Translations under genes and position numbers: made by a program
Source: Sporosarcina jiandibaonis
Lineage (GTDB): Bacteria > Bacillota > Bacilli > Bacillales_A > Planococcaceae
DNA length: 64,000 bases
Assembly: GCF_013184495.1 (NCBI RefSeq)
Contig: NZ_JAAOIY010000008.1
Location: forward strand, 1-64,000
Direction: 5' to 3'
Notes under the pieces: generated by a model
Databases searched by the model: none
Told to the model about the DNA's origin: nothing
What the model saw: the letters and a program-made list of their open reading frames with translations, nothing else
Part shown: positions 42,797 to 52,508 of the stretch, in pieces
How the letters are laid out: each line of letters begins with the position of its first letter
How positions within the stretch are numbered: position 1 is the stretch's first letter

Positions 42797-43864
42797 ATGA
42801 GAAAGAGTTTTCAAATTGGTGCAGCCTTTATTGGAGTCATAGTAGGGGCAGGGTTCGCATCAGGGCGAGAGATTCTACAATTTTTCACGAGTTTCGGGGC
42901 AATCGGTATTGCCGGTTCAATCGTTGCAACGTTTTTATTCGCATTTATTGGCATGAATTTGACTCAGCTTGGGAGCCGTTTACAAACAACATCTCATCAA
43001 AAAGTCATTTATCATATTTGTGGACGTTATTTAGGAATAATTGTCGACACCATTATTACGTTTTTCTTGTTCGGTGTAACAGTCGTCATGTTTTCAGGGG
43101 CCGGAGCCATTTTCGAACAGCAATTTGGTGTGCCAAGTGTCATAGGAAGTATACTCATGGCAGTGGTAACAATCCTTTCTGTTACACTAAATGTGCAAAA
43201 AGTGATTTCGCTCATCAGTGCGTTCACACCTTTTTTATTGTTGATTGTCATTGTGATTACCATCTATTCGGTCATCAATTTCGACCTCGCATCAGCAGAT
43301 CTGCAAGCTGTCTCGGCTAGTCAAAATCGGGCTGCTTCTCACTGGCTGTTAGGGGCAGTTTTATATGTATCGTATAATATTGCTGCAGGTGCAGCGATGT
43401 TGACCGTCATGGGCGGGACAGTCAAGGATGAGAAAGTGGCGGCATGGGGGGGCATTATCGGGGGATTGGGTCTCGGTCTTCTCATTATCCTCATTAATGT
43501 TTCAATGCTGACACAGTTGAAGGATATTGCGTCCTTACCAATGCCGATGTTAGCGTTGGCCAATAGCATGAGCCCGGTCATGAGTACAATTTTTTCTATT
43601 ATTTTACTTGGTATGGTCTACAATACCGCTGTCGGTATGCTCTATGCATTTACGGCGCGTACCATGAACCCGGAAACGAAAAAATTCAAAGGTGCCGTTG
43701 TCCTCTTCGGGGTAGCCGCATTTGGAGCGAGTTTTGTTGGGTTCATCACACTTGTTGGAACGGTCTATCCGGCAATGGGCTACCTAGGCTTTACGTTAAT
43801 TGGTGCAATTGTCTTGGCTTGGATCATGAGAAAAAGAGAACAGCATAATGTGGGAGAGAACTGA
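42797..43864 (+). CDS. YkvI-family membrane transporter
   Basis: 355 aa, ten or so membrane spans. The first span has the APC-superfamily style GVIVGAGFASGREILQFF, which resembles the unwound substrate-binding helix of amino acid transporters. ATG 42797 is used because AGGGGGA ends 6 nt upstream, while ATG 42791 abuts it. It is the last gene of the RpiR-GNAT-racemase cluster; a role in amino acid or N-acyl amino acid uptake is inferred. Confidence 0.78.
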   Translation: MRKSFQIGAAFIGVIVGAGFASGREILQFFTSFGAIGIAGSIVATFLFAFIGMNLTQLGSRLQTTSHQKVIYHICGRYLGIIVDTIITFFLFGVTVVMFSGAGAIFEQQFGVPSVIGSILMAVVTILSVTLNVQKVISLISAFTPFLLLIVIVITIYSVINFDLASADLQAVSASQNRAASHWLLGAVLYVSYNIAAGAAMLTVMGGTVKDEKVAAWGGIIGGLGLGLLIILINVSMLTQLKDIASLPMPMLALANSMSPVMSTIFSIILLGMVYNTAVGMLYAFTARTMNPETKKFKGAVVLFGVAAFGASFVGFITLVGTVYPAMGYLGFTLIGAIVLAWIMRKREQHNVGEN

Positions 43865-43931
43865 GGCAGTCAATTTTGTCTGCCTTGAAATATTCGGGTT
43901 AATGAATTTAAATTATCTTACTCAAAATTAT

Positions 43932-43962
43932 CCCGGTTTTCCTCAAAAGGATTCCGGGGTTT
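43932..43962 (+). terminator. Terminator after ykvI-like gene
   Basis: CCCGG (43932-43936) pairs with CCGGGG at 43954-43959, with partial inner pairing, followed by TTT. Moderate. Confidence 0.55.
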
Positions 43963-44068
43963 ATCCGATATGCTTAATGGGGTATATTTGTTGGATTGTG
44001 ACGAGAAGACTTCTAAAAGAGCATCGCATTAGGTACACTACAGGGACAAACTAGTTGGAGGAATTGCG

Positions 44069-45010
44069 ATGAAGGTTATAATCGAATGGAGTTATCGAAC
44101 ACCTAAAGGAACGGAAACCGTCTTCCAATCGCATGAAATGAAAGCAGCTCATGCAATGCTCATTGCGGAAGATTTGGAGAGGACGGGACGTACGAAAACT
44201 TTAAAATTTATCGATCGATATGACAACTTGTGGACGATTAAGCAAATGAAGAGTTATTTAAAAGAAATCGAAACAGAGCCGCATAATATTATAGTCTATT
44301 TTGACGGAGGGTTCGACCAGACTACGAAGGCATCTGGATTGGGTTGCGTAATTTATTACGATCAAAATGGGAAATCGTATAGGCTAAGGCGAAACGCATC
44401 TGTTCTGGAGCTCACATCGAATAATGAGGCGGAATATGCAGCGCTACATCTTTGCATAAAGGAACTTGAAAATTTGAATGTCCACCATCTTCCGGTCCGA
44501 TTTATTGGGGATTCTCGGGTTGTCATCAATCATTTGACCGAGGAGTGGCCGGCGATAGAACAGAACCTGTACAGTTGGGCAGACCGAATCGAAGCCAAAA
44601 TGAAAGCCCTTAGAATTACACCGGAGTATGAGTTGGTATCTCGAAAAGGGAATACAGAAGCAGACAGGCTAGCTACACAGGCATTGAACGGGATTGAGAT
44701 TACAGCAACGGTCGAAATCGAGATAGGGGGAGAAACGATGGGGGCTTTATTGGAACTAATAGGTTCTATTGCAACACTTATCATTTCTTCTATGAAAGAT
44801 GTTACAGATGAAGAAATTGACCAGAACATCACATTTCTCAATAAATATGAATGGTTTCAATCATACTATGATAATGAGGAACACAAAAGATTAATAAGGG
44901 AAAATAATGATGTTCGATTTATCATTGGTCAAATAAACATTGAAAAGATGAGAAAAAATTCATATCGGAACAAATATAAAAAGAAATTAGAAGTAATACT
45001 ACAAAAATAA
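44069..45010 (+). CDS. RNase H-like protein with an extra C-terminal module
   Basis: 313 aa. An N-terminal ~65-residue domain, then an RNase HI fold with catalytic acids: VYFDGGF (Asp79), NNEAEYAAL (Glu122), GDSRVVI (Asp148) and NTEADRLA (Asp199). Related proteins usually end soon after the last motif (near residue 215). Here about 90 further residues follow (MGALLELIGSIATLI... to KKKLEVILQK). An ATG at 44738 begins that part and has GGGGGAG 5-6 nt upstream, so a second separate 90-aa product is likely. This looks like two genes joined in frame by loss of a stop. Confidence 0.8.
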   Translation: MKVIIEWSYRTPKGTETVFQSHEMKAAHAMLIAEDLERTGRTKTLKFIDRYDNLWTIKQMKSYLKEIETEPHNIIVYFDGGFDQTTKASGLGCVIYYDQNGKSYRLRRNASVLELTSNNEAEYAALHLCIKELENLNVHHLPVRFIGDSRVVINHLTEEWPAIEQNLYSWADRIEAKMKALRITPEYELVSRKGNTEADRLATQALNGIEITATVEIEIGGETMGALLELIGSIATLIISSMKDVTDEEIDQNITFLNKYEWFQSYYDNEEHKRLIRENNDVRFIIGQINIEKMRKNSYRNKYKKKLEVILQK

Positions 45011-45127
45011 TCTTGGGTAACTTATTATGCTAACGAAGGCTTTAGCTAAAGAGCAGAAGATTAGTAGAAGAAGAAAATGTCGTGTTGGAACTAATGTTGC
45101 GCCAAAATCGATAGGTAAGAATCAGGA

Positions 45128-45303
45128 GCAAACGTCGTTATGGCGTCTGCTTTTTTTAAAGTAATGATTTGCGTATATGTTTGTGAAAAAGGCGCGGATA
45201 TACTCGGGTATTTGTCGGATATAGTCATTAAATTTATGTATATCCGCCTTACTGCGTCGGATATATATATCACGATTTATTATTTACATGTTAAACTATA
45301 GGC
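45128..45303. repeat. Dispersed intergenic repeat, copy B
   Basis: About 176 bp related to 31756-31962, in the same orientation. It starts with AACGTCGTTATGGCGTCTGC and a T run (an imperfect terminator stem), and shares AAGTAATGATTTGCG, TATGTTTGTGAAAA, GCGTCGGATATATAT and GTTAAACTATAGGC. It is shorter by some 30 bp. No gene starts directly after it; the nearest is the small ORF at 45482. The remaining 45011-45481 sequence holds nothing else I can support. Confidence 0.8.
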
Positions 45304-45481
45304 TTAGAAACAGTAATCGTGTGATTGTATAGATGCGTGGATTATCGTGAATGTTTGTAATACATAGGTACCTGTCAAAAAATGAGTAGATAAACCTTAG
45401 ATGATGTGTAAATTATTAACATTGCTTTGAATTATTTCGCATACATATATCAAAAACCATTAAGTAGAGGTATTGAATCGT

Positions 45482-45631
45482 ATGAATGAAGAGTTACTAA
45501 AAAATGCTAATGCATGCTATCGATTGGCTGAGCAGGAGGCTACTCATTATTTTGAATCACTTTCCGTGCAGCTTTTGCAAAAGGCGTATATCGCACCCCT
45601 GTTAAAAGTGGATTTATATAGTGAATCGTGA
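45482..45631 (+). CDS. 49-aa hypothetical protein
   Basis: Begins MNEELLKNANACYRLAEQEA and ends LLKVDLYSES. TAGAGGT lies about 10 nt before ATG 45482. It is mostly helical and amphipathic in appearance, with no motif. It could be the remaining N-terminus of a longer protein. Weak support. Confidence 0.35.
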   Translation: MNEELLKNANACYRLAEQEATHYFESLSVQLLQKAYIAPLLKVDLYSES

Positions 45632-45695
45632 TCGTTGAAGGAACCCCTCACTAAGCATAGGATTTATATATAGAAAATAATAGGATGGTGCTTTA

Positions 45696-46661
45696 ATGAT
45701 TGGTATGGGCTACCGGACGATAAAGACTGCTGTAGGAGCAGGGCTGGCAATTTGGATTGCGAGTTTATTGGATTTGGAATTTGCAACGTTTGCTGCAATT
45801 ATCGTTATTATGTGTATCGAGAAAACGAAGAAAAAGACATTAATTACAATGAATAAAAAATTCCTTGCCTCTCTTTTATCTTTGATTCTTGGTGCTTTAT
45901 TTTTTGAGGTATTAGGTTATTACCCCATTGTCTTTGCCTTATTTATTTTATTATTTGTACCTATCCTTGTAAGAGTGGGTATCCAGGACGGTTTTGTCAC
46001 AAGCATGGTCGTGGTATTACATGTTTATACGGTAAAGAATGCTAACTGGGCTATGTTTTTGAACGAGCTCTACATTATTTTCATCGGTATGGGAATTGCT
46101 CTTCTCGTCAACAGCTTCATGCCAAATTTCAAGCGAGATATTGAGACCTTTAAGAAGGAGATTGAACAAAAGTTTGAAGTTATTCTCTATGAATTCTCTG
46201 CCCATTTAAGGGATAGTGAGCGAAACTGGGATGGAAAAGAAATACTTGAGGTAGAAGATTCGATTAATCAATCCAAAAGCATTGCTGTTCAAGATGTAGA
46301 AAATCATCTGTTACGAAAACAAAATAAAGATTATTATTATCTGGAAATGCGAGAGAATCAACTGGAACTCCTAAAACATATGATGAAAATCGTTGCCATT
46401 GTCTCTTCATCGAGCTTACATGTCAAACAGAAAGAAATGTTTGCAGAGTTCTTGAAGAATTTAAGTCAGAACGTCCATTCAGGAGATACAACCGACATCT
46501 CATTAAATGAGTTAGAGGAATTAAAAGCATCGATCCGCAGGACGGAGTTGCCGAAGACAAGAGAAGAATTTGAAATACGGGCGAATCTATTTTATTTAAT
46601 TTTTGAAATGGAAAACTACTTAAACATAAAGAAAAAACTTTTTACAAAAAGGAGTCGTTAG
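45696..46661 (+). CDS. Aromatic acid exporter family protein (DUF939, YqjA-like)
   Basis: 321 aa. Four to five membrane spans in residues 1-145 (ArAE/FUSC-like fold), followed by a charged cytoplasmic helical domain. Length and layout match B. subtilis YqjA. The exporter role is by family similarity only. Start ATG 45696 has a weak ribosome site (AGGATGG). Confidence 0.82.
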   Translation: MIGMGYRTIKTAVGAGLAIWIASLLDLEFATFAAIIVIMCIEKTKKKTLITMNKKFLASLLSLILGALFFEVLGYYPIVFALFILLFVPILVRVGIQDGFVTSMVVVLHVYTVKNANWAMFLNELYIIFIGMGIALLVNSFMPNFKRDIETFKKEIEQKFEVILYEFSAHLRDSERNWDGKEILEVEDSINQSKSIAVQDVENHLLRKQNKDYYYLEMRENQLELLKHMMKIVAIVSSSSLHVKQKEMFAEFLKNLSQNVHSGDTTDISLNELEELKASIRRTELPKTREEFEIRANLFYLIFEMENYLNIKKKLFTKRSR

Positions 46662-46850
46662 TATAGAAGAGAACTGATTGGTTGTAGCTGGAAGTGAATA
46701 GGTAACCCAGACTCAGTTTATTACGGTGCCAATTTCATGAAATAATTGAGTAACAGAATAGAAATGTTGACTCTGTGGTTTACCCAAATGGGTTGTACGT
46801 ATAACTCCAAGGTGAAATCCACTCAATTTTACAACTTAATACAAAGGCAA

Positions 46851-46887
46851 AAGACACTTTTCCAAGATAGCGGAGAGTGTCTTTTTT
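46851..46887 (+). terminator. Terminator after the DUF939 gene
   Basis: AAGACACTTTTCC and GGAGAGTGTCTT pair, followed by T6. It lies ~190 bp after the DUF939 stop. Confidence 0.85.
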
Positions 46888-47275
46888 ATATGAGGTAGTC
46901 TTGTAAATAATGTTAATGAAAATTAACTTGTTTTGGTTTTCAGAGAGATTAAACCTGTATCCACTAGAAATTAGTCTGGGTTTATTACTATAATTTGGAT
47001 AGCATTATATTAAGTTATAAATTTGTAATTCATTACTATTTAATAGAATGATATCCAATTAATTGTACAAGGTGTGACGTAATGAAGTGTTGTAATATGA
47101 ACGTTTTATGAATTTTTTTAAAGGATTTAGTGAAGCTTTTGTGACGTTCTTTTTGGAATGTTGTTTTCGAGGAATCAATATATTAAAATTATTATTGTGT
47201 TGTGGATGATAATAATTCAATACCTAATTTAGTAAGCTGAAAAGCTTTTAAAATAATAGAAAGGGGTAACTCTCC
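46888..47275 (+). other. qox operon upstream region
   Basis: AT-rich 390 bp ahead of qoxA. TTTTGTGACGTTC near 47136 loosely resembles a redox-regulator half-site. A small hairpin, AAGCTGAAAAGCTT, lies near 47230. No confident promoter pair could be fixed. Confidence 0.4.
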
Positions 47276-48121
47276 ATGAAAACCAAGTTGGCTTTTTATA
47301 GTTTGGTCATCAGTATTTTCGCAGTATTAGCGGGTTGTGAGCCAGTGATGGTCTTGGATCCAAAAGGACCCCAAGCTGAAACGACTGCTAATGTCATTTG
47401 GATTTCAATCGCGACGATGGCTTTTGTTGTTGTTGTTGTTTTCGGAATGATGGCATACATCGTATTTAAATATCGTGCTTCAAGACAGAGCCCTGATTAT
47501 GAACCTCCACACATCGAAGGGAATCATCTTGTTGAATCGATTATTGTCGGGATTCCGGTTTTAATTATCATTTTCCTTTCTATTGTCACTGTCAAATCGA
47601 CATATGAGGTGGAAGCAACACCTAAAGGATATGAAGATCAGAAACCATTGATTGTTTACGCTTCGTCTTCTGACTGGAAATGGCATTTCAGCTATCCGGA
47701 AGAAAATATCGAAACAGTAAACTATTTGTATATTCCGACAGATCGTCCAATAGAATTCAGACTGTACTCTTACGGCCCAATTACAAGTTTCTGGATTCCA
47801 CAATTGGGTGGACAAAAATATGCCATGTCGGACATGGTCACTAAATTACACTTAGCAGCAACTGTACCAGGTGAATATATGGGAAGAAATGCAAACTTTA
47901 GCGGGAAAGGATTCGCTGAAAATATATTCGAAGTGAAGGCGATGCCTGAATCTGAGTTCGATAAATGGGTAGAAGACGTTAAATCTACTGCCGCGCCTCT
48001 TTCTGAAGAGAAGTTTAAAGAGCTATTAGAACCTGGGCACCTTGGACAAATGACATTTAGTGGAACTCACTTGAAATTCTTGCCTCCTCCTGAAGGTGAA
48101 CATGGAGGCCATAACCATTAA
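47276..48121 (+). CDS. qoxA: Cytochrome aa3 quinol oxidase subunit II
   Basis: 281 aa lipoprotein-type subunit II: signal peptide with lipobox LAGC, VLDPKGPQA, then two membrane spans and a cupredoxin domain. The CuA ligands (paired Cys) of cytochrome c oxidases are absent, so it is the quinol-oxidising form. AAAGGGG before ATG 47276. First gene of qoxABCD. Confidence 0.94.
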   Translation: MKTKLAFYSLVISIFAVLAGCEPVMVLDPKGPQAETTANVIWISIATMAFVVVVVFGMMAYIVFKYRASRQSPDYEPPHIEGNHLVESIIVGIPVLIIIFLSIVTVKSTYEVEATPKGYEDQKPLIVYASSSDWKWHFSYPEENIETVNYLYIPTDRPIEFRLYSYGPITSFWIPQLGGQKYAMSDMVTKLHLAATVPGEYMGRNANFSGKGFAENIFEVKAMPESEFDKWVEDVKSTAAPLSEEKFKELLEPGHLGQMTFSGTHLKFLPPPEGEHGGHNH

Positions 48122-48185
48122 TAGTCTTTCAACACAATTAACTAAGAAGATCAAGTATTAAATTTCCGAAAGGAGTCTTACATGT

Positions 48186-50135
48186 ATGGATTACTTTGAT
48201 CGATTTGCTATACCTCATCCAAGTCCAGCGATCTACGCATCAATGGTTGCCATTGGTCTCACCGTAGTCGCTATAATTTTTGGCTTAACCTATTTTAAAA
48301 AATGGGGTTACTTATGGCGTGAATGGTTAACGACAGTAGACCATAAACGAATTGGAATTATGTACCTCATCTCCGCTTTAATTATGCTGTTCCGCGGCGG
48401 TGTAGATGCAATTATGATGCGAGCGCAAACAGCGGTACCAGATAATAAGCTGCTAGATGCTCAGCATTACAATGAAGTATTCACGACCCACGGGGTTGTC
48501 ATGATTATATTTATGGCGATGCCGTTTATATACGCATTAATGAACGTTGTTGTTCCATTACAAATTGGAGCACGTGATGTTGCTTTTCCCCGTTTGAACG
48601 CACTCAGTTTCTGGTTGTTCTTTATGGGGGCAATGCTATTCAACATTTCGTTCGTCATTGGCGGTTCTCCTGATGCAGGTTGGACTTCTTATTTCCCGCT
48701 TGCAGGAAATGACTTCAGTCAATCTGTCGGGACGAATTACTACATGCTATCGATTCAAATCGCTGGTATCGGAACATTAATATCAGGGATTAACTTCACT
48801 ACGACCATCTTCAAAATGAGAGCACCTGGAATGACATTGATGAAAATGCCAATGTTCACTTGGACAGCTCTAATTACGAATGCAATTGTTCTCTTCGCAT
48901 TTCCCGTGCTAACGATTGCACTTCTATTGGGAACAATGGATCGACTATTTGGTACAAACTTCTTTACGATGACGAATGGCGGAATGGACATGCTCTGGGC
49001 CAACCTTTTCTGGGTTTGGGGACATCCGGAAGTATATATCCTCATATTGCCGGCATTTGGTATTTATAGCGAGGTCATCTCGACTTTTTCGCGACGTAAC
49101 CTCTATGGCTATAAATCAATGGTCGGTTCGATTGTGATTATTTCGTTCTTCTCATTCTTAGTTTGGACACACCATTTCTTTACAATGGGTCAAGGACCGC
49201 TAACAAATAGCATTTTCTCCATCACGACGATGGCGATTGCGATTCCGACCGGTATTAAAATCTTTAACTGGCTGCTAACGATGCGAAAAGGGAGTATTAA
49301 ATTTACCGTTCCGATGCTATACTCTGTAGGATTTATTCCGATTTTCACAATCGGCGGGGTTACTGGGGTTATGCTCGGTATGGCAAGTGCTGACTACCAA
49401 TACCATAATACGATGTTCTTAGTGGCGCACTTCCATTACACAATTATTCCTGGTGTTGTTTTCGCAATGATTGCCGGCCTCACATACTGGTGGCCAAAAA
49501 TGTTTGGCTTCATGCTTAATGAAAGAATCGGTAAATGGGCATTCTGGTTTATCGCGATCGGCTTTAACGTAACATTCTTCCCAATGTTCTTTACTGGTTT
49601 AGATGGGCAAGCGCGTCGGATGTATACGTACTCTGAGGCAACTGGTTTTGGTCCGTTAAATATGTTGTCGTTTGCCGGGGCAATTGTACTTATGATCGGT
49701 TTTGCTCTAATTGTCTATAACGTCTATTACAGTACACGTTACGCTTCAAGAAATATTAGTGCTGACCCATGGAATGCACGTACGCTTGAATGGGCTACGC
49801 ATAGTCCGGTACCATCATATAACTTTGCGATCACGCCTCAAGTGAATTCGATAGAGGCGCTCTGGGATCATAAGAAAAAAGGTCAACCATTATTCAGTGG
49901 TCCAATTGAAAAAATTCATATGCCAAATAATAGCGGTGTTCCGTTTATTATGAGCTGCATATTCTTCGTATGGGGATTCTCTTTCGTGTTCAGCATGTGG
50001 ATTCCTGCAATCATTACGACAATTGGAATTTTTGTATGTATGGCTCACCGTTCATTCGAGAAGGACGATGGATATTATATTTCTGTAAAGGAAATTGAAG
50101 ATACAGAGAAAGAATGCGAGGTGCAAAGCAGATGA
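48186..50135 (+). CDS. qoxB: Cytochrome aa3 quinol oxidase subunit I
   Basis: 649 aa haem-copper oxidase core. Haem a His in TTHGVVM, the CuB His and cross-linked Tyr in WGHPEVYILILP, THHFF (CuB), and AHFHYT (haem a3 and a) are all present. The D-channel region (GARDVAFPRLNALSFW) is normal. It pumps protons while reducing O2. The stop overlaps qoxC (ATGA). Confidence 0.97.
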   Translation: MDYFDRFAIPHPSPAIYASMVAIGLTVVAIIFGLTYFKKWGYLWREWLTTVDHKRIGIMYLISALIMLFRGGVDAIMMRAQTAVPDNKLLDAQHYNEVFTTHGVVMIIFMAMPFIYALMNVVVPLQIGARDVAFPRLNALSFWLFFMGAMLFNISFVIGGSPDAGWTSYFPLAGNDFSQSVGTNYYMLSIQIAGIGTLISGINFTTTIFKMRAPGMTLMKMPMFTWTALITNAIVLFAFPVLTIALLLGTMDRLFGTNFFTMTNGGMDMLWANLFWVWGHPEVYILILPAFGIYSEVISTFSRRNLYGYKSMVGSIVIISFFSFLVWTHHFFTMGQGPLTNSIFSITTMAIAIPTGIKIFNWLLTMRKGSIKFTVPMLYSVGFIPIFTIGGVTGVMLGMASADYQYHNTMFLVAHFHYTIIPGVVFAMIAGLTYWWPKMFGFMLNERIGKWAFWFIAIGFNVTFFPMFFTGLDGQARRMYTYSEATGFGPLNMLSFAGAIVLMIGFALIVYNVYYSTRYASRNISADPWNARTLEWATHSPVPSYNFAITPQVNSIEALWDHKKKGQPLFSGPIEKIHMPNNSGVPFIMSCIFFVWGFSFVFSMWIPAIITTIGIFVCMAHRSFEKDDGYYISVKEIEDTEKECEVQSR

Positions 50136-50728
50136 AAATAGATAACACGCTACCTCTCGAATATAGTACAGAACAAAATAGAATGAATGTATTAGGCTTC
50201 TGGATTTTCCTCGGAGCAGAAGTTATGCTGTTTGCAACCTTATTCGCAACCTATTTCACGCTAGCGCACCGTACAGGAAATGGGCCGTCGGGAGCAGAGA
50301 TATTTGAAATCGCTCCAGTGCTCATTGAAACATTTTTATTGTTAACGAGTAGTTTTACGATTGGGCTTGGTGTACATGCAATGCGACTTGGTAGAAAGAA
50401 TGCAATGATAGCATTCTTTGCTGTCACGTTGCTTTTGGGTCTCGCATTTTTAGGTGTAGAGATCTATGAGTTTACGCATTATGTCCATATTGGAGCAGGA
50501 CTTCAAACAAGTGCATTTACAGCTATACTCTTAACGACATTAGGGACGCACGGCGCGCACGTTACACTCGGTTTATTTTGGGGATTATTTATCATCCTGC
50601 AAGTAAAAAAACGTGGTCTAACGCCCGAAACAGCTAATAAGTCATTCATCTTTTCGCTTTACTGGCATTTCTTAGACGTTGTCTGGATCTTTATTTTCAG
50701 CTTCGTTTACTTGAAAGGAATGATGTAA
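50132..50728 (+). CDS. qoxC: Cytochrome aa3 quinol oxidase subunit III
   Basis: 198 aa, five membrane spans; starts MKIDNTLPLEY and has GFWIFLGAEVMLFATLFATYF and THGAHVTLGLFW, typical of QoxC. ATG 50132 overlaps the qoxB stop, with GCGAGGTG upstream. Confidence 0.95.
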   Translation: MKIDNTLPLEYSTEQNRMNVLGFWIFLGAEVMLFATLFATYFTLAHRTGNGPSGAEIFEIAPVLIETFLLLTSSFTIGLGVHAMRLGRKNAMIAFFAVTLLLGLAFLGVEIYEFTHYVHIGAGLQTSAFTAILLTTLGTHGAHVTLGLFWGLFIILQVKKRGLTPETANKSFIFSLYWHFLDVVWIFIFSFVYLKGMM

Positions 50729-50730
50729 AC

Positions 50731-51012
50731 ATGAGTGAATTATTCCCGCGTAAACAAGTAATGGGCTTTGTCTTTTCATTGGTTCTTACCGCTGCCGCAT
50801 TGACAGTCTATTTCATGGATTTGTCATTTGCTGTAGGCATGACAGTGTTGTTAGTTACTGCATTCGTACAAGCCGCAGTTCAACTAGTAGTGTTCATGCA
50901 TGCTGGTGAAACGGATGATAAGGTCGCGATCTATATGAACATTTATTACGGCGTTGCGATAGCCCTCGTTACAATTTTTGGTACTTTACTAATTTTAGTT
51001 TGGGATATGTAA
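50731..51012 (+). CDS. qoxD: Cytochrome aa3 quinol oxidase subunit IV
   Basis: 93 aa, three membrane spans, with the conserved AFVQAAVQLVVFMHAGE segment. It follows qoxC by 2 nt; AAAGGAATG precedes. Last gene of the operon. Confidence 0.94.
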   Translation: MSELFPRKQVMGFVFSLVLTAAALTVYFMDLSFAVGMTVLLVTAFVQAAVQLVVFMHAGETDDKVAIYMNIYYGVAIALVTIFGTLLILVWDM

Positions 51013-51023
51013 TTAAATAATCC

Positions 51024-51054
51024 AAAGGAGCGCATAAAATGGCGCTCCTTTTTT
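51024..51054 (+). terminator. qox operon terminator
   Basis: AAAGGAGCGC (51024-51033) pairs with GCGCTCCTTT (51042-51051), followed by T. Confidence 0.92.
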
Positions 51055-51150
51055 AATTTATCTAAAAAAACCGTATTAACGTTGAAGATGTAATGGAAAA
51101 CCTCGTGTTGTATGGAGGAATTGAAAATTAAATTCTCCCCTTTTCTTCTA

Positions 51151-51930
51151 TCATGGCACAAAAGTAATTTCAACCTCGCCAATATCCGAATAGGTCACTC
51201 TATATGTACCTTCCTTCGCAACAAGTGGTGAAATAAAAGTACCCGAAGAAATAATCATATCCTTCTTCAAGATTTTATTTTTCTTAGCTAATTTTCGAGA
51301 TAACCAAGCTACCGATAAGACGGGATTACCTAACACTGCCGAAGATAGTCCTTCACTAATTTTTGCTCCGTTATGGAAAAGTTCCATTTTAATATGCTCA
51401 AATTCGTTGAAAGGCAATGGTTCAATTTGATTAGACAAAACAACGAGACCTGTTGCTGTGTTATCACAAAGTAAATCAGGTAATGAAAAATTTGGGAACC
51501 AATCAACATATCGGGCATCTGGAATTTCTATCCCCGCACAAATTTTACTTTTACGAATGATCTCATCTTCATCGGCCTCAGCTGATAAATCTTCCGTCAA
51601 AACAAACATAATTTCAGGCTCAATTAAAGGAGCAAACAAAGATGATAAAGAAACAGCATCACCACTATTGGTAATATGCGTTGAAAGCAGCGTCCCGTAA
51701 GCTGGTTCGTCCGTGTTTGCAATTGCTTGGGTTTCGGCACTTGTCATACTAATTTTATAGCCTGTTATTTCAGCATTATGTAACTTGCATTTCTGGTTAA
51801 TTAATTCTTCTTGTACTAAATATGAAGTTTCTTCGTCTAACGTATATCGATGACGGATAAATTCAATTGGCTGTTTTGTTTCGTGAGAATTAACCAACCT
51901 TCCAACAATTTCATCTACCAAACTTGTCAT
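51151..51930 (-). CDS. 2-keto-4-pentenoate hydratase-like (FAH superfamily) protein
   Basis: 259 aa. Fumarylacetoacetate hydrolase fold: GYKISMTS near residue 60, metal-binding Glu pair in IEPEIMFVL near 105, and a GNPVLSVAWL segment near 205. Such enzymes hydrate 2-hydroxypentadienoate in aromatic meta-cleavage, but no other pathway gene is near. Start ATG 51930 follows GGGGTG; a GTG at 51939 overlaps that site. It is convergent with the qox operon. Confidence 0.8.
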   Translation of the reverse strand: MTSLVDEIVGRLVNSHETKQPIEFIRHRYTLDEETSYLVQEELINQKCKLHNAEITGYKISMTSAETQAIANTDEPAYGTLLSTHITNSGDAVSLSSLFAPLIEPEIMFVLTEDLSAEADEDEIIRKSKICAGIEIPDARYVDWFPNFSLPDLLCDNTATGLVVLSNQIEPLPFNEFEHIKMELFHNGAKISEGLSSAVLGNPVLSVAWLSRKLAKKNKILKKDMIISSGTFISPLVAKEGTYRVTYSDIGEVEITFVP

Positions 51931-52058
51931 AAAAATCACCCCATTTTGAAATGTATAACTTTAATATACTGTATTATTAGATTTTCGTGAAGGGGTGAAA
52001 AGCTGACAGGTATGAGCTGTTGAAATTTCCTGATAAGATAAACGTAAGGGGGGATAAA

Positions 52059-52469
52059 GTGTTAACACTTAATCTTATTAGACAGAAAGGAAAATACTTC
52101 TTATGTTTAACTGCATTTCTTGTATTCCTGTCAGGATGTGGTAACACTCAAATAAATATCTCACAACCTGGGTCAATAGGTAATCCTACTCCAAAGGATT
52201 TTCTCAAAGATGCTGGTGCTGACATATTTGTTTTTGAAGGCATTGTCTATTCTAATGTTGAAGATGTAGATTGGGTAAAAGAATTAGATTATACGATAGG
52301 TGAAGAGGTCGGTGAAATAATCAAACAAACGGATAAAGCGATTAGTTTTGGAAATGGTACATCCAACAAACTACCTGTGGGAACAAAAATATATGACACG
52401 GATACACAAATCTACATCGCCATTGTAGATGATAAGGAGATAAGATATCTGCAGATGCTTGAAGGTTAA
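52059..52469 (+). CDS. Small lipoprotein, unknown
   Basis: 136 aa from GTG 52059 (AAGGGGGGA upstream). Signal peptide with lipobox LSGC, then a compact domain with VFEGIVYSN and GTKIYDTD. It resembles small Bacillus lipoproteins (DUF3221-like) but I cannot place it with confidence. Surface-anchored. Confidence 0.72.
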   Translation: MLTLNLIRQKGKYFLCLTAFLVFLSGCGNTQINISQPGSIGNPTPKDFLKDAGADIFVFEGIVYSNVEDVDWVKELDYTIGEEVGEIIKQTDKAISFGNGTSNKLPVGTKIYDTDTQIYIAIVDDKEIRYLQMLEG

Positions 52470-52508
52470 TAGATGCAACTTCTTGATAAATACGAAGGGG
52501 GATTGGAT

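Noticed and set aside
42769-43320. 183-codon frame overlapping the ykvI-like gene
   Set aside because: It is rich in Cys, His and Arg and lies within a well-supported membrane transporter gene in another frame.
43848-44054. 68-codon frame after the ykvI-like gene
   Set aside because: It runs through a terminator hairpin and has no convincing ribosome site or family.
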